From Limonium bicolor (taxonomy: Eukaryota > Streptophyta > Magnoliopsida > Caryophyllales > Plumbaginaceae), in the NCBI GenBank assembly GCA_023374045.1, contig CM041777.1, forward strand, positions 477,439,594 to 477,503,593: a stretch of 64,000 nt of DNA. Direction: 5' to 3'. Below, piece by piece: positions 53,277 to 64,000 of the stretch. The notes below the pieces were generated by a model. The model searched no databases, was not told the DNA's origin, and saw only the letters and a list, made by a program, of their open reading frames with translations. How positions within the stretch are numbered: position 1 is the stretch's first letter; each line of letters begins with the position of its first letter. The translations under genes and the position numbers were made by a program.

Positions 53277-54930
53277 AGCTGCCTCCTCACAATTTTTTTC
53301 CGAAGGTGAGGGCATTATATTAATAACATAAGATTACAATCCTAAGGGCTTTTAAGATAGACTCAATCAAACTAAAACTGACTAAAGACGCAACTTGGGA
53401 CACAGACGAAGTGATAGACCAATGGATTATGAAACTATAACCATCAAAATTGGTAGTGACACTATAACCGTGAGTTAAAAACTCACACCAAGCTCAAGTA
53501 GGGCAGTCAGTTAAGGTCAACCCTATCCCGTAGGATGGTTGCCTATTCAACTGACAAGTGATACATCCTTCAAGTAGGATTACAAATAAAGGGACCATCC
53601 TTGACATAGCAAGGGAAAGGCCAGGGTGCCTCTTTCTAGATGAGAGTAGGATCACGCAAAACCAAATAATCCAAGCCTCGTTTTGACATGTCCCATAAGA
53701 CCAACATGTGTACCATAGCCGTTCATAGCACTCCATGCCCATGACTTATAGGGGGACCCAACTCATTATAATTATCATGTTTGGCATGCATGCATGGTTA
53801 ATGATTGTCATATGTCTCTTGGAGCCAACCGTAGCTATCAAACAAGGCATTGGAATTTGCAACCAACTTGATTGCGCTGGGAGGAGTAGTGTCTGTTAAG
53901 CCATCTGCCTTTACTATAACTAATTAGGAGAGGATTTGTGGCTTCATAATGCCACCACCCAGGTGTAACATTAAGATAGATTTTCCAACAGTGAACATAA
54001 CTAACATGGACCTGTCTTCTAGCGATGATCCGAGAAAACAAAAGGGTTCGTGAGCAAACAGACGGTATGCTCAAGGGGGGAGCACGCTCCTCATAGGCCT
54101 AGTAGAGTGAGGGTTTTTGTCCCTCTCAGCAGGTGAAGATCGGTACAACAGGGTTTGGCTCCTAGTCATGGTGGTCACTACCATTAGCTCTTCCACCATC
54201 GTGCTTGTCACCTTCACTGATGCAGACGACATCAATGTCCTCCTTCTTTGAGTCAAAATGATCATCTCAAGAGGAAGAACATCAGCTGGTGATACTAGCG
54301 GATGTGGTGTAATTGTGCTGATGTGAGAGCTATGAAATTGAATACTATTGATGATGAACCCAACTTCATGAGATAAGAAGGGGGGAACTGGCAAACAATC
54401 AGGGGGAATGTCAAGAAGAGTTGATCAGTCATTGTCCTGGATATAAGAATCCACTCTATTGACATGCTTTCCCTCTTCGATTAGAGCTCGTTGTTTTTGA
54501 GAAAGATCTCTGCATGGAGGCGAGAGCAGATCCTCGCCGGCCCTATCTTAACCAGAAAAGGGGTTCCACCAATAGTCACTAGTAGCAGTCGCCTGCTCCA
54601 GAAGCCTGTCATTCTTATGTGCATGGGGAAGCTTCCATTGAGAGGAAAGAGTATGAAGAGTACATTGTCTCCCTTCGCTAGTGAAAGCCCAAGTTGGGTC
54701 ATTATTGCTAACAAATGAAGACATATGACTAGATAGTAGAAACAAAGAAAGAAACTGAATAAAAACTAGCACTTTCATGAGAGCGCTATATCCCGACTTA
54801 TATCTCATGCTTATTATAGTATAAAAAGACCAAATGACGATAAGTAAAAGAATTAAGATGATGCCACCCGAAAAGGAAGTCATTAAAGAGAAAGAGTTAC
54901 TCCAGAGATAGTTTGAAACTAGTAGCAGAA
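53277..54930. other. unassigned region with small hydrophobic frame
   Basis: More balanced base composition than its surroundings, and no transposon ends recognised. Minus-strand frames overlap in 54071-54883. One (54548-54883, 111 codons) begins MTSFSGGIILILLLIVIWSF with two hydrophobic stretches and ends SDYWWNPFSG. An internal Met gives MKVLVFIQFLSLFLLSSH, shaped like a signal peptide. No known family is recognised, and no intron or promoter evidence was found. Confidence 0.3.
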
Positions 54931-54938
54931 GACAAGAT

Positions 54939-55236
54939 CAGGACCGTCTCAACGATTTTCAAGGCCCTGTTCTAAGATATTAAATGAGGCCCCTTAATCA
55001 ATTAAATTATGTTAATATAGAAAAATTACTAAATTAAATTACACATTCACAATGGTCATGTTTATAATGTTTGAATGTATTTAAAACATAAAGTTTTGAT
55101 ATACTCCATTCAAAATAAATTTGACAATATATAATTTTCTTATGACAAAATCTCAAAGACATATATAAAAATTGGGCCCCAAAATACGGGGCCCTGTTCG
55201 GTTGCCTAGTTGGCCACGACTTCAAAACCGGCACTG
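54939..55236. mobile_element. small hAT MITE (298 bp), TSD GACAAGAT
   Basis: Begins CAGGACCGTCTC and ends AACCGGCACTG, with the perfect 8 bp duplication GACAAGAT at 54931-54938 and 55237-55244. Subterminal 'aaggccctgttc' at the left and 'ggggccctgttcgg' at the right are related. It resembles non-autonomous Ac-like elements. Confidence 0.88.
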
Positions 55237-55318
55237 GACAAGATAGTTACCATTATATTGAGTATATAGGAGTTTATGCCTTTCAAGAGCCAGGGCAGTG
55301 CCGGAGAGAGGAGGTCCC

Positions 55319-55566
55319 TAATAAGTTGTGATTAGCTGTCATTAGTTTGTTTGTATTTTGTTTATAGTCTTTACTGTTACTGGGTTAGTTAGAAAAGTAA
55401 TGAGCTGGCATTCTGGAGAGTTCTTTTCTAATTGATATAAATAAGCCTCATTGTAACAGTAAAACTATAATGCGGGCTATCATTTCTCTAGCTTGCTCTC
55501 TATGTCAATACTACACCGATGCATTCTTTCATCTCAATTCTCTCAAAACACTTCAGTAAATCCACA
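55319..55566 (+). repeat. Ty1/copia 5' LTR
   Basis: 248 bp ending ...TCCACA. It starts TAATAAGTTGTG, immediately after the target duplication GTCCC (55314-55318). The TATA motif 'attgatataaataagcc' lies at 55434-55450. It differs from the 3' LTR by three substitutions and four single-base indels. Confidence 0.9.
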
Positions 55567-55577
55567 TGGTATCAGAG
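55567..55577 (+). promoter_or_regulatory. primer binding site (tRNA-iMet type)
   Basis: TGGTATCAGAG directly follows the 5' LTR. It is the usual plant copia site complementary to initiator methionine tRNA, where minus-strand synthesis starts. Confidence 0.9.
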
Positions 55578-55697
55578 GGATGTGATCGCCAACCCTAGCT
55601 CCACCTGATTTCTGTCGTCTCTTTCTATTTCTTGTTCAATGGAGTCACCTGAAGCGACGTAACTCCGACAAAAACGATTGAGGAAATTCTGGAGACT

Positions 55698-56540
55698 ATG
55701 GCCGCAGGGAGAAGTCGCAAGGGGATCATCGATATGTCAGATCCACTTTTCCTCGCTAACTCCGATAATCCTGGAATGGTGATCGCAGAGAAGTTTAATG
55801 GAGTTGGCTTTCAGATGTGGAAGAGGACAGTATTGATCTCGCTCATGACGAAAAATAAGGTTGGAATCTTGGACAGAACCTTGGAGAGAGACACGGAGGA
55901 TGAAAAGAGAGCTGTCGCCTGGAACAAATGCGATAGCTTGGTGAAATCCTGGCTGTTGAATGCGGTGGACAAGCAAATAGCAGAAAGTCTAGTCTATCTT
56001 CCCACAGCCTACGATATGTGGCAAAGTCTGCTATCCAGGTACGATAGAGTAGACGGAACAAGGAGATTTAATTTGAAACAAGAGTTGGCTAGTTTGAAAC
56101 AATGAAAAGATTGTGTTAGTGTTTATTTCTCAAAATGGAAGAGAATCTGGGATGAGTTAGGGTCTGTTATCTGTTATTCACCATGTAAATGCTGTAGATG
56201 TGGTGAAACAGAAAAAATGAAGAAAGTGTTTGAAGAAGATAAACTTCTAGATTTCTTGATGGGATTGAATGAGGACTTTGTGAATGTAAGGGGCAATATG
56301 TTGATGATGAATCCCTTACCCTTTTTGGAAAGCGGCTATGCTTATCCTCTCTGAGGAGAGACAGCGGGAAAGCAGCAAGAATAAGAAGGGAGAGAATAGT
56401 GAGACTGCTTTCGCCAATTCTGCAGGGGTTAGCTATAAACCGCAGCAGAAACTTGAATTGCAAAAATGAACAGAAAACTGCTAAAGTCCCATGTACCTTT
56501 TGTGGAAAAATGGGACACAACATTGAAACATGTTATAAGA
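55698..56540 (+). pseudogene. copia gag (capsid with CCHC zinc knuckle)
   Basis: The open part 55698-56105 starts MAAGRSRKGIIDMSDPLFLA and has DNPGMVIAEKFNGVGFQMWK, the copia N-terminal block, then the UBN2-like YDMWQSLLSRYD. A TGA at 56103-56105 interrupts an otherwise continuing frame (KDCVSVYFSKWKRIWDELGS, CKCCRCG, FLMGLNEDFVNVRGNML). A frameshift near 56340-56400 follows, then the zinc knuckle CTFCGKMGHNIETC (56492-56533). Confidence 0.85.
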
Positions 56541-56559
56541 AGAATGGCTTTACCAAGGG

Positions 56560-57100
56560 ATGGAAATTTGGGAAAATAGGAAAAGTTTTTCCAATAATGT
56601 TGTCATGGAAGAAATCAAGATTGCTGATCCCTTCTCAGGTCTGTCACAGCAACATATTTCTTCTTTGATTGGTTACTTACAGCAGGTGAACACAGGTGAA
56701 AGGGAAACTGTCACGGAGAAGCAATCCTCCTACTGCAATTTTGCTGGTAAGACTGCTATTAAACTTACACACTATTGCTTAGGAGCAGTTAGTAGAGTTT
56801 CTGATGAGAAAAATCATGAAGGAAGTTGGATTTTGGATAGCGGGGCAACTGATCATCTCACAGGTGATAGAAATTGCTTTGCTAATTTGAAAGATGTTAA
56901 TACAGTTCATACAGTTAGTTGCCAGATGGGAGAATTCAGAAGGTTGCTACTGTTGGAGATGCTGTGATTAATAAAGATACAGTCCTGAAAAATACTCTGC
57001 TAGTACCAAGTTTTAAATTTAATCTCATTTCTGTGAATAAATTCACAATTAGATGAATACAGATTAAATTTCTTAGAGGACTGCTGTGTTATGCAGGACC
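56560..57100 (+). pseudogene. copia aspartic protease region
   Basis: GSWILDSGATDHLTGDRNCF (56823-56882) contains the D-S-G-A active site of the retroviral-type aspartic protease that cuts the polyprotein. The frame is lost near 56935, where the family continues with a V.VGDA..-type sequence readable in another frame (VGDAVINKDTVLKNTLLVPS). Confidence 0.8.
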
Positions 57101-58463
57101 CAGTTTTGGACATTGAAGAACAAATTGGAGTGGTCAAAGGAGGTCTGTACATGCTTGACAGTTCAGCTCTGGGAAGCTTTCTCGAGAAGAGAAGACACAA
57201 ACAAGCTGTTTCCTGCAATGTAACTACTTTCAATAAAGCAGTATACTGGCACAACAAACTTGGCATGTTCCTGTAGACAAACTTGTCAAATTAGGACTGA
57301 TTAAACATTCTGATATTCCTACAGTTTTAGCTTGTGATTCTTGTCATAAGGCTCGAGGTTGTAGATTGCCCTTTCAAAACTCTATTACTGAATCTCAGCA
57401 GTGTTTTGATATGATTCATGTGGATATCTGGGGGCCTTGTGCTGTAAAAATCATGATCAAACATCATACTTTCTCAGCATAGTCGAAGATAAAAGTAGAA
57501 GTCTGTGGGTTAAACTTCTGAGCAGAAAATCCGAAGCAACATAACAGATTAACATTTCATATTGATGATTGAAAATCAGTGGTAAAAGGGTGAAAATTGT
57601 TAGATCTGATAACGCCTATGAATTAGGGTTATCTAAGGAAGCTACTGCCTTCTTCCAGAGCAAAGAATTATTCACCAGACATCTTGCCCACACACACCAC
57701 AGCAGAATGGTGTGGTGGAGCGCAAGCATAGGTACTTACTTGAGACTGCCAGAGCTGTTTTCTTTCAGTCTTGCATACCTATGCAATATTGGGGTGAAAA
57801 CGTTCTTTTTGCAACCACTATCATCAATCGATTACCAAGCTCTAAACTAAATTGGTTAACCACCCTACGAAGTTCTGTACAAGAAAAACCGAGTTATGAG
57901 CATGTTAAAACTTTGGGTGCTTGGCTTATGCAGTTGTGACTTCAAAAGGAAAACAGAAGTTTGATGACAGGGCAGATAAGTGTGCTTATCTCGGGCCCAG
58001 TTTCACGAGCAAAGGACATAAGTTGTTGAGGTTGAAAGACAGAAAAATAATAGTTAACAGAGACGTGAGGTTCTTTGAAACTATTTTCCCTTTTGCTCTC
58101 AATCCTGATGCTTCTGATCAGACAGATCAAATTGTTCAAGGAAAATTTTCCAATAGGCAGCTGCTTGATGATGATGACGAACTAAGTCACTATATAGGTT
58201 CACCTGCAAACAAACCCACAGATGCTCCAATCACAGACAATAATACCATTAATGTCTCCTCTCAAGATAATCTGCTGCATCCCACTGGTCCATCTCACAG
58301 TCAGAAAGTTGTAATGAGGAACAGGAACTTTCTCTTGGTTCCACGAATCAGCCAGTTCATAGCCAGGATTCTGAGGCAGTTACATGTGCAGAGATTGTTC
58401 CTCATAGTGTTACAGATGGTGTTAGAAGATCTACTCGATCTCATCAGCTTCCTACACACCTGA
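57101..58463 (+). pseudogene. copia integrase
   Basis: GAG-pre-integrase GGLYMLDSSALG, then AVYWHNKLG and CDSCHKARG form the H-H-C-C zinc region. The core shows FDMIHVDIWGPC (first Asp) and VKIVRSDNAYEL (second Asp), then VERKHRYLLETARAVFF, which contains the Glu of the DDE triad (57710-57760). A C-terminal part with KCAYLGPSFTSKGHKLLRL runs to 58463. At least four frame changes separate these pieces. Confidence 0.85.
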
Positions 58464-58528
58464 GAGATTATTTGTTGGGATGACAGATGTTACTGCTTTA
58501 CTGATGATGTTGTTTTCACAGATCCTAT

Positions 58529-59503
58529 GTGAAAGGCTCTCTAGGAGTGGGGAATGACATTACGGTCATGAATGTAGAGACTTTGACTGATGTTAAAGCC
58601 TCGATAATTCTATCTGTTAACTCCTTTGGTCTAGGAGTTCAGGCCTCACATCACGATGTGTTTGATTATCAGAACCATCCACTTATTCTGAAGCTTGCAA
58701 AAAGGTACATTGGCAGAAAGCTATGGAAGCAGAACTTCAGGCTTTAGAAAATAATAACACTTGGGAATTCACTCAGTTACCCAAGGGGAAAAAGGGCTGT
58801 CGGGTGTAAGTGGGTGTACAGAGTTAAACAACGATCTGATGGTAGTCTGGAACGCTACAAAGCTCGTCTAGTTGTGAAGGGGTACACACAAAAGGAAGGC
58901 ATTGATTACACAGAAACTTTTTCACCAGTAGTTAGAATGACTACCATCCGCACTCTTTTATCTGTTGCAGTAAAAAGAAACTGGATCATTGATCAACTGG
59001 ACGTGAACAATGCATTCTTACACGGTCAGTTGGATGAGGAAATATATGAAATTGCCACCAGGAATGACACATACAGATGGCAACACTGTTTGCAAAACTT
59101 AAAAGGTCTTTGTACGGATTGAAGCAGGCATCTCGCCAATGGTATTCTCGCCTTACTTCTTTCCTAAAGTCTCAAGGTTTTTAGAATTCCTACAATGACT
59201 ATTCTTTGTTCTTCAAATACTCAGCTTCATCAGTAGTCTATGTAGGAGTATATGTCGATGATCTGTTTGTCTGTGGTAATGATTCTGCAGAAATCGAATC
59301 TCTGAAATCAAGTCTTGACAGTGAGTTCAAGATTAAAAATCTGGGGCAATTGCACTACTTCCTTGGACTTGAGTTCGACAGAAACAGTACAGGGCTGCTG
59401 GTCACTCAGCGAAAGTGCTTTGGAACTCCTGAAAGAATTTGGCATCGAGGATGCTAACAGTGTGGTCAGTCCTCTAGAACCAGGAACTAAATTGTTAGCT
59501 ACT
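58529..59503 (+). pseudogene. copia reverse transcriptase
   Basis: Typical blocks are [74 protein letters not shown], and the catalytic YVDD in VYVGVYVDDLFVCGND (59236-59283), then NLGQLHYFLGLEF. Frames change at about 58800, 59060 and 59420. The end of the RT and the start of RNase H are removed by a deletion at about 59504. Confidence 0.9.
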
Positions 59504-59504
59504 G

Positions 59505-59995
59505 GGCGGCATGTCCCCTCACTCGCAGGTCAGTAAGTGGATTTTTTATCCTCTTTGGAGGGTGCCCTATCTCTTGGAAGTCAAAGAAACAGGCCTCTGT
59601 TTCACTGTCTTCAGCCGAAGCTGATATAGGGCGATGCGTAATGTTACTACTAAACTTGCTTGGCTGAGCCGCCTCTTGAATGAGCTGGGTATTACCGATA
59701 TTACTCCTATTCCTCTTAAATGTGACAACAAATCTGCTGTCTACATTGCGAAGAATCCCATTATGCACGAGCGCACCAAACATGTGGAAGTGGATTGTCA
59801 TTTGTTAGAGACCAAATTCGTAATGGTTTGGTTTCAGTAGAACACATTTCTAATCAGGAGCAACTTGCTGATATGTTTACAAAGAGTCTCTATGGGCGAG
59901 ATTATAAGGTTCAGTTCTTTAAGATGGGAATTTGTGATACCGTTCTACAGCTTCTCAGCACAAGACTTGAGGGTTGTTCCCTCTGCGCCTTGAGG
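59505..59995 (+). pseudogene. copia RNase H, 5' deleted
   Basis: AACPLTRRSVSGFFILFGGC and WKSKKQASVSLSSAEA follow directly on RT text that normally lies about 100 residues upstream, so roughly 300 bp are missing. A one-base loss in GEAD-YRAM shifts frame before YRAMRNVTTKLAWLSRLLNE. KCDNKSAVYIAKNPIMHERT and HISNQEQLADMFTKSL complete the domain. Confidence 0.85.
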
Positions 59996-59998
59996 GGG

Positions 59999-60244
59999 TA
60001 ATAAGTTGTGATTAGCTGTCATTAGTTTGTTTGTATTCTGTTTTATAGTCTTTACTGTTACTGGTTAGTTAGAAAAGTAATGAGCTGGCATTCTGGAGAG
60101 TTCTTTTCTAATTGATATAAATAAGCCTCATTGTAACAGTAAACTATAATGCGAGCTATCATTTCTCTAGCTTGCTCTCTACGTCAATACTACACCGATG
60201 CATTCTTTCATCTCAATTCTCTCAAACACTTCAGTAAATCCACA
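59999..60244 (+). repeat. Ty1/copia 3' LTR
   Basis: 246 bp, preceded by the polypurine tract and followed by target duplication GTCCC. It starts TAATAAG like the 5' LTR. Confidence 0.9.
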
Positions 60245-60249
60245 GTCCC

Positions 60250-61701
60250 TCGGGCGATAGCCTGGTAGGTAGTTTTTAACCACCGCCTCCTCACAATTAA
60301 TCAACCCAACACATACCACGATGCAAGACCCCTATGGCCGTCTCAATACAGAGTTGAATAAAGATACAACCTCCTTCCAAATGCAATACTGGTCACATAC
60401 TGAAACACTATCAATCAAAATCATGCCAATTTATTCCTGGACTGGTTATCATTTCTAGGCGATGGAAGAAAGCAGTATTATTCGGGACGAAGAAGCAGTT
60501 ATTATTCTTGTTTGGTAGAATATAACAAAAACAGCAACTATCTCTGCAATAATATTTTGCTACATTTTTGTTTGAAGAATCGGATCTAACATTACACTCA
60601 GCACATAAATGAAGGGGTCTTTTTTAACAACCCATATACTCCTTATTTACGTAATATCAGCAGCACAAATTAATCTCTGAAATACTGACAAAAAATTTAG
60701 CATCCCAACGTCGATAATCTACACTAATTAAATTATAAGGAAATGATGGGGTCCGTTGGTGTAGATTCTGCTACACTTTACTGCGTAAGATAAATTCTTA
60801 ACCATATAGCAGTTCATAAACTTTTTATGTGTGAATTGTCATGTATAATCACAAAAAATAAAAAAGTTTCTCCACATTTCAGCGTATTTAATTAAATATC
60901 CTTACATTTTGTAACTTATTACAAAATATTTTTAGGTTTTGTTTACAACAAAATAACCTTTCATTCAATTTCCAACATAACAAAAATTTGATATTCCCAT
61001 TTTGTCCCTGATTTACAATAGCATCAAAAGTATATGATTTATTTATTCATAATTATTTATACAAATTAAAAAACACCACACAAAAACGTATTAAAGTATC
61101 ATTTTAGAAAAATTGTGAAAAAGACTCGGTGTTATAAAAATTGAACACCCGAGAAATCTAAACTCAAAAAGTTAGGAATAATTAAGACAAATGAATAAAA
61201 ATCTTAAAAAGTAATTAAAAACACACATAAATACAAATCATAAACTTATAGAATAATTGAGATCAATGACTAAAGATTAAAACAATTATAAAAGCCACAT
61301 ATCATAAAAAGAATAGTTAATTATTTAAAATATTACTATTAAATTGCAAAATTTTTAACTTATAATTTGTATTGAAAAATCATAAAAAAAGAGAATCTAA
61401 TACATAAAAATACATAGAAAAATAGAGAAAGATATAATATTACATTTCTGTATGGAATTTGTGAACTAGTTTATCATTTTAGAATAAATCATAATTTAAT
61501 TACTTTCTAGAATTATTAAATATTTTTATATGTTTATTAAATTATTTAAAACGCATGTTGTTCATTTTATTTTTTAAACGTTTTATAATAATATTTAGTC
61601 ACTTCTCATGAAAATTTTTAAATCTTTATGATTTTCATTTTTTATAACGTTTTATTATTTTTGGTCTCTTTTGACAACTATTTTAAATTTATGAATTATA
61701 A
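60250..61701. other. AT-rich intergenic DNA
   Basis: No gene, no element ends and no repeats of note. The first 230 bp have more balanced composition and share 'cgcctcctcacaatt' with 53281, probably by chance. Confidence 0.4.
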
Positions 61702-61710
61702 TTAATTTTT

Positions 61711-62785
61711 GAGAAATTTCAAGAGATATCCCTGAGGTTGAATGAATTTTACGAAATACCTCTCATGTTTCATTTTCATTACAAATGCTCCTAAGGTTTC
61801 ATTTTCTTTATGAAATACCCCTGATGTTTCATTTTCTTTACAAGATACCCTTGAGGTTTTATTTGCATTACGAGATACCCCTTCAAATTCTGATATATAT
61901 ATAGTTAATATCCCCATTTTACCCTCACACCATATACCACCATAATAACCTTAGGGTTTGTGGTCAAATTTTAAAAATTTTAAATGTAGAAAAATACACA
62001 AAAGTAATTAAAGATCATATAAAATTTGAATTCAATTTTAAAAATGAATATATTAAATAAAAAATAATTAAATCATAAAATTATAAAAATAAATAGAAAT
62101 GGCTAAACAATTTTTTTATTTTAAAACACATAATTGTTACATAATAAAAAACTATTGTTGTGGATACTTAAAATCATAACATAGTTATAACAAATACATT
62201 AAAACCACAAGAAAATTGATTATATTTTATGTTTATTTATACTTTAATTTATAATTTTAAATAATAAGTTTTTTTATGTACCATATGAAATTGTTACTTT
62301 TAATATTTTTCATATTATTGTTATACTTTTCTATGATTTAAGTCATTGCTACGTAACACTTAAATTTTATGTGTATTTTCAAAATAATGTATTGCTTTAT
62401 TATTTAGTTTTTCCAGTTATTTAACTATTTTTGTTTGTTGTATATTTAGTAATATTCATTTTCAAATTGAATTTAATTTTTATATGATCTTAATTATTTT
62501 TGTGTATCTTTTCTATATTTAAAATTTGACCATAAACCCCTAAAGTTATTATGGTGGCATTGGGTGTGAGGGTAAAATGGACATATTAATAATATAATAT
62601 ATTAGAATTTGAACGAAGGGGTATCTCGTAATGAAATTAAAACCTCGAGGATCTCGTAATGAAAATGAAATCTCAGGGGTATCTTATAAAGAAAATGAAA
62701 CCTCAGGGGTATTTCGTATATAAAAATGAAACATTAGGGGTATTTCGTAAAATTCACAACTTCAGGGTATCTCGTGAAATTTCCC
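61711..62785. mobile_element. palindromic MULE-like MITE (1.08 kb), TSD TTAATTTTT
   Basis: Terminal repeats GAGAAATTTCAAGAGATA and (inverted) GGGAAATTTCACGAGATA. The perfect 9 bp duplication TTAATTTTT lies at 61702-61710 and 62786-62794. The element is almost wholly an inverted repeat: 'ccaccataataaccttaggg' and 'caaaagtaattaaagatcat' in the left arm have partners in the right arm. Each arm starts with three or four 30 bp copies of 'gaggtttcattttctttac'. Confidence 0.85.
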
Positions 62786-62840
62786 TTAATTTTTTGTATT
62801 AATTAATTCTTATAACTTATTCTTTTCAGTAATGATTTTA

Positions 62841-63343
62841 GAGAAAATTACATCCCCCACCCATGACCTTTGGTCTCATCCACGAGGTTTCAAAAATTAC
62901 TTTCCTCATCCATGTGGGTTCCTTCCTTTTACATCCGGCAACTTTTCTAATTTTCATTCAACTTTAGAGATGCTTAAATGTTGTTCAAAATTGATGAAAC
63001 TTTACATGGACGATGCTAAAGTATTATATTTTGGGCCAATGTCAAATTCAAAGTTTTTTAAGCTCACATGTGACATGTGGGACCCAATTAAAAGACGTTC
63101 ACATGTCACATGTTTTATTGGGTCCCACTGATCACATGTGAGCTTAAAAAACTTTGGATTTCACACTGGACAAAAATATAACATTTTAGCATCGTCCATA
63201 TAAAGTTTCATCAATTTTGGATAAAATTTAAACATCTCCTAAGATGAATGAAAAGTAGAAAAGTCCTGCATGTAAAAGGGAAGAAACCACATGAGTGGAG
63301 AAAATAATTTTTGAAACCTCATAGGTGGGATGTGTAATTTCAC
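62841..63343. mobile_element. palindromic MITE or foldback (0.5 kb)
   Basis: Arms of about 240 bp meet near 63093. Shared words are 'aagctcacatgtga', 'atggacgatgctaaa' and the terminal 'gaaaattacatccc' or its partner. No target duplication is clear. The 99-codon frame at 62832-63131 is only an arm of this palindrome. Confidence 0.7.
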
Positions 63344-64000
63344 CAAACTTCATAGGTGGTGTCAACTTCGTGTAACTTGTTGCTTTTAACTTCTACATAA
63401 ATTTAAAAAAGATTTTAATAATTTTAATAATATATTCTAGAATTTGTTGAAGGATATATATAGTAGGAGGTAAAAATTGAGAATATGAAAATTATAATAT
63501 GTTAAAAAAAGGAGGTATGGTTATTTCGTAATAAGAAGAATTTTAAAACAAATTACAAAATACTAATAAATTTTGTAAAATTCACTTAAAAAATACTATT
63601 TGAGAAAATTTCCCATAATTATGAACCATATTATGTCAAATGTGCTTCTATGTCTCAATTAATTTATTGGGCCTATTGGCTACGCTTGACCTAACTCATT
63701 TTTTTATTTAATTATATTTAATACTACTATTATTATCGTAAATTCAGATGATTATTGATAGGAGGATTACATGTATAATTGTTCTCTATCTAGGTATACA
63801 TAAAAAATTAGTAGATTAATTGCTCTGTCTAGCTAGTTAATATCAAGATAAATGAGATCGAGGCAGATAAGTTGGTCAAATATGTATTTTGAATACGCGA
63901 CGGTAGCTTTTTCATATGTATAGTCGGCGAAGCTAATATGACACGCTACACATACTAGCCCATATGTTTTTCTACCTTTCAAAAGTATGGGATTGCAAAT
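63344..64000. other. AT-rich end of window
   Basis: No gene or element is recognised. Confidence 0.4.

Larger units (their letters stand above)
55319..60244 (+). mobile_element. Ty1/copia retrotransposon, structurally complete ends
   Basis: 4.9 kb with two LTRs (55319-55566 and 59999-60244), target duplication GTCCC on both sides (55314-55318 and 60245-60249), a primer binding site TGGTATCAGAG (55567, initiator-Met tRNA type) and a polypurine tract TGAGGGGG (59991-59998). The interior carries gag, protease, integrase, reverse transcriptase and RNase H in copia order, broken by frameshifts, stops and one deletion. The LTRs differ by about 1% in substitutions, so insertion was fairly recent. 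Confidence 0.95.

Noticed and set aside
62832..63131. 99-codon frame
   Set aside because: Lies wholly in one arm of a palindromic MITE.

Overview
The window is nuclear DNA of a flowering plant, most likely a eudicot. It is AT-rich, has spliced genes with GT/AG introns, and is crowded with plant transposon families (PMD genes, MULE-OTU, L1-type LINE with RNase H, Ty1/copia, Stowaway, hAT, PIF/Harbinger, CACTA relics). The species cannot be told from the sequence. There is one clearly intact host gene, a serine carboxypeptidase-like (SCPL) protease gene on the + strand, nine exons from 31315 to 35165 joining in frame to 493 codons, with a TATA box about 50 bp before its ATG. Almost everything else is transposable-element DNA in several nested layers.

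Layout. (1) 119-11725 (+): a broken plant-mobile-domain (PMD) gene split by two insertions, an LTR-like block at about 1839-7086 and a 3.8 kb solo LTR at 7743-11576 with TSD ATAGC. (2) 12350-14185: a two-module minisatellite. (3) 14261-21640 (-): a MULE transposase fused to an OTU-type protease domain whose catalytic Cys is Tyr, split by a 5.2 kb solo LTR at 16358-21583 (TSD GAAAA). PMD and MULE-OTU genes converge on the minisatellite and may be parts of one very large MULE. (4) 21646-23223: a 428 bp tandem duplication, a tRNA-derived SINE and a CACTA end made of hairpins. (5) 23831-27485: a third LTR of the same type. (6) 28029-29656: a foldback MULE MITE and a Tourist-like MITE. (7) 29657-35486: promoter and the SCPL gene. 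(8) 35543-40390 (-): an L1 LINE flanked by a 56 bp target duplication.

(9) 40587-41151: two Stowaway MITEs. (10) 41700-44972: a CACTA-like relic holding a hAT MITE (TSD ACTACGCA), a GC-cored palindrome and an inverted copy of the 12-14 kb minisatellite. (11) 45179-53268: a Russian-doll stack of hAT elements containing a solo LTR (TSD CAACC), a Harbinger element (TSD TAA) and hAT transposase remains. (12) 53277-55313: mostly unassigned DNA with a small hAT MITE (TSD GACAAGAT). (13) 55319-60244: a complete-ended Ty1/copia element with 248/246 bp LTRs, TSD GTCCC, and a heavily frameshifted interior. (14) 60250-64000: AT-rich DNA with two large palindromic MITEs.

The coordinates come from reading the sequence by eye. 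Target-site duplications and splice sites were checked base by base. Family names for degenerate elements rest on motif recognition, not on a database search.
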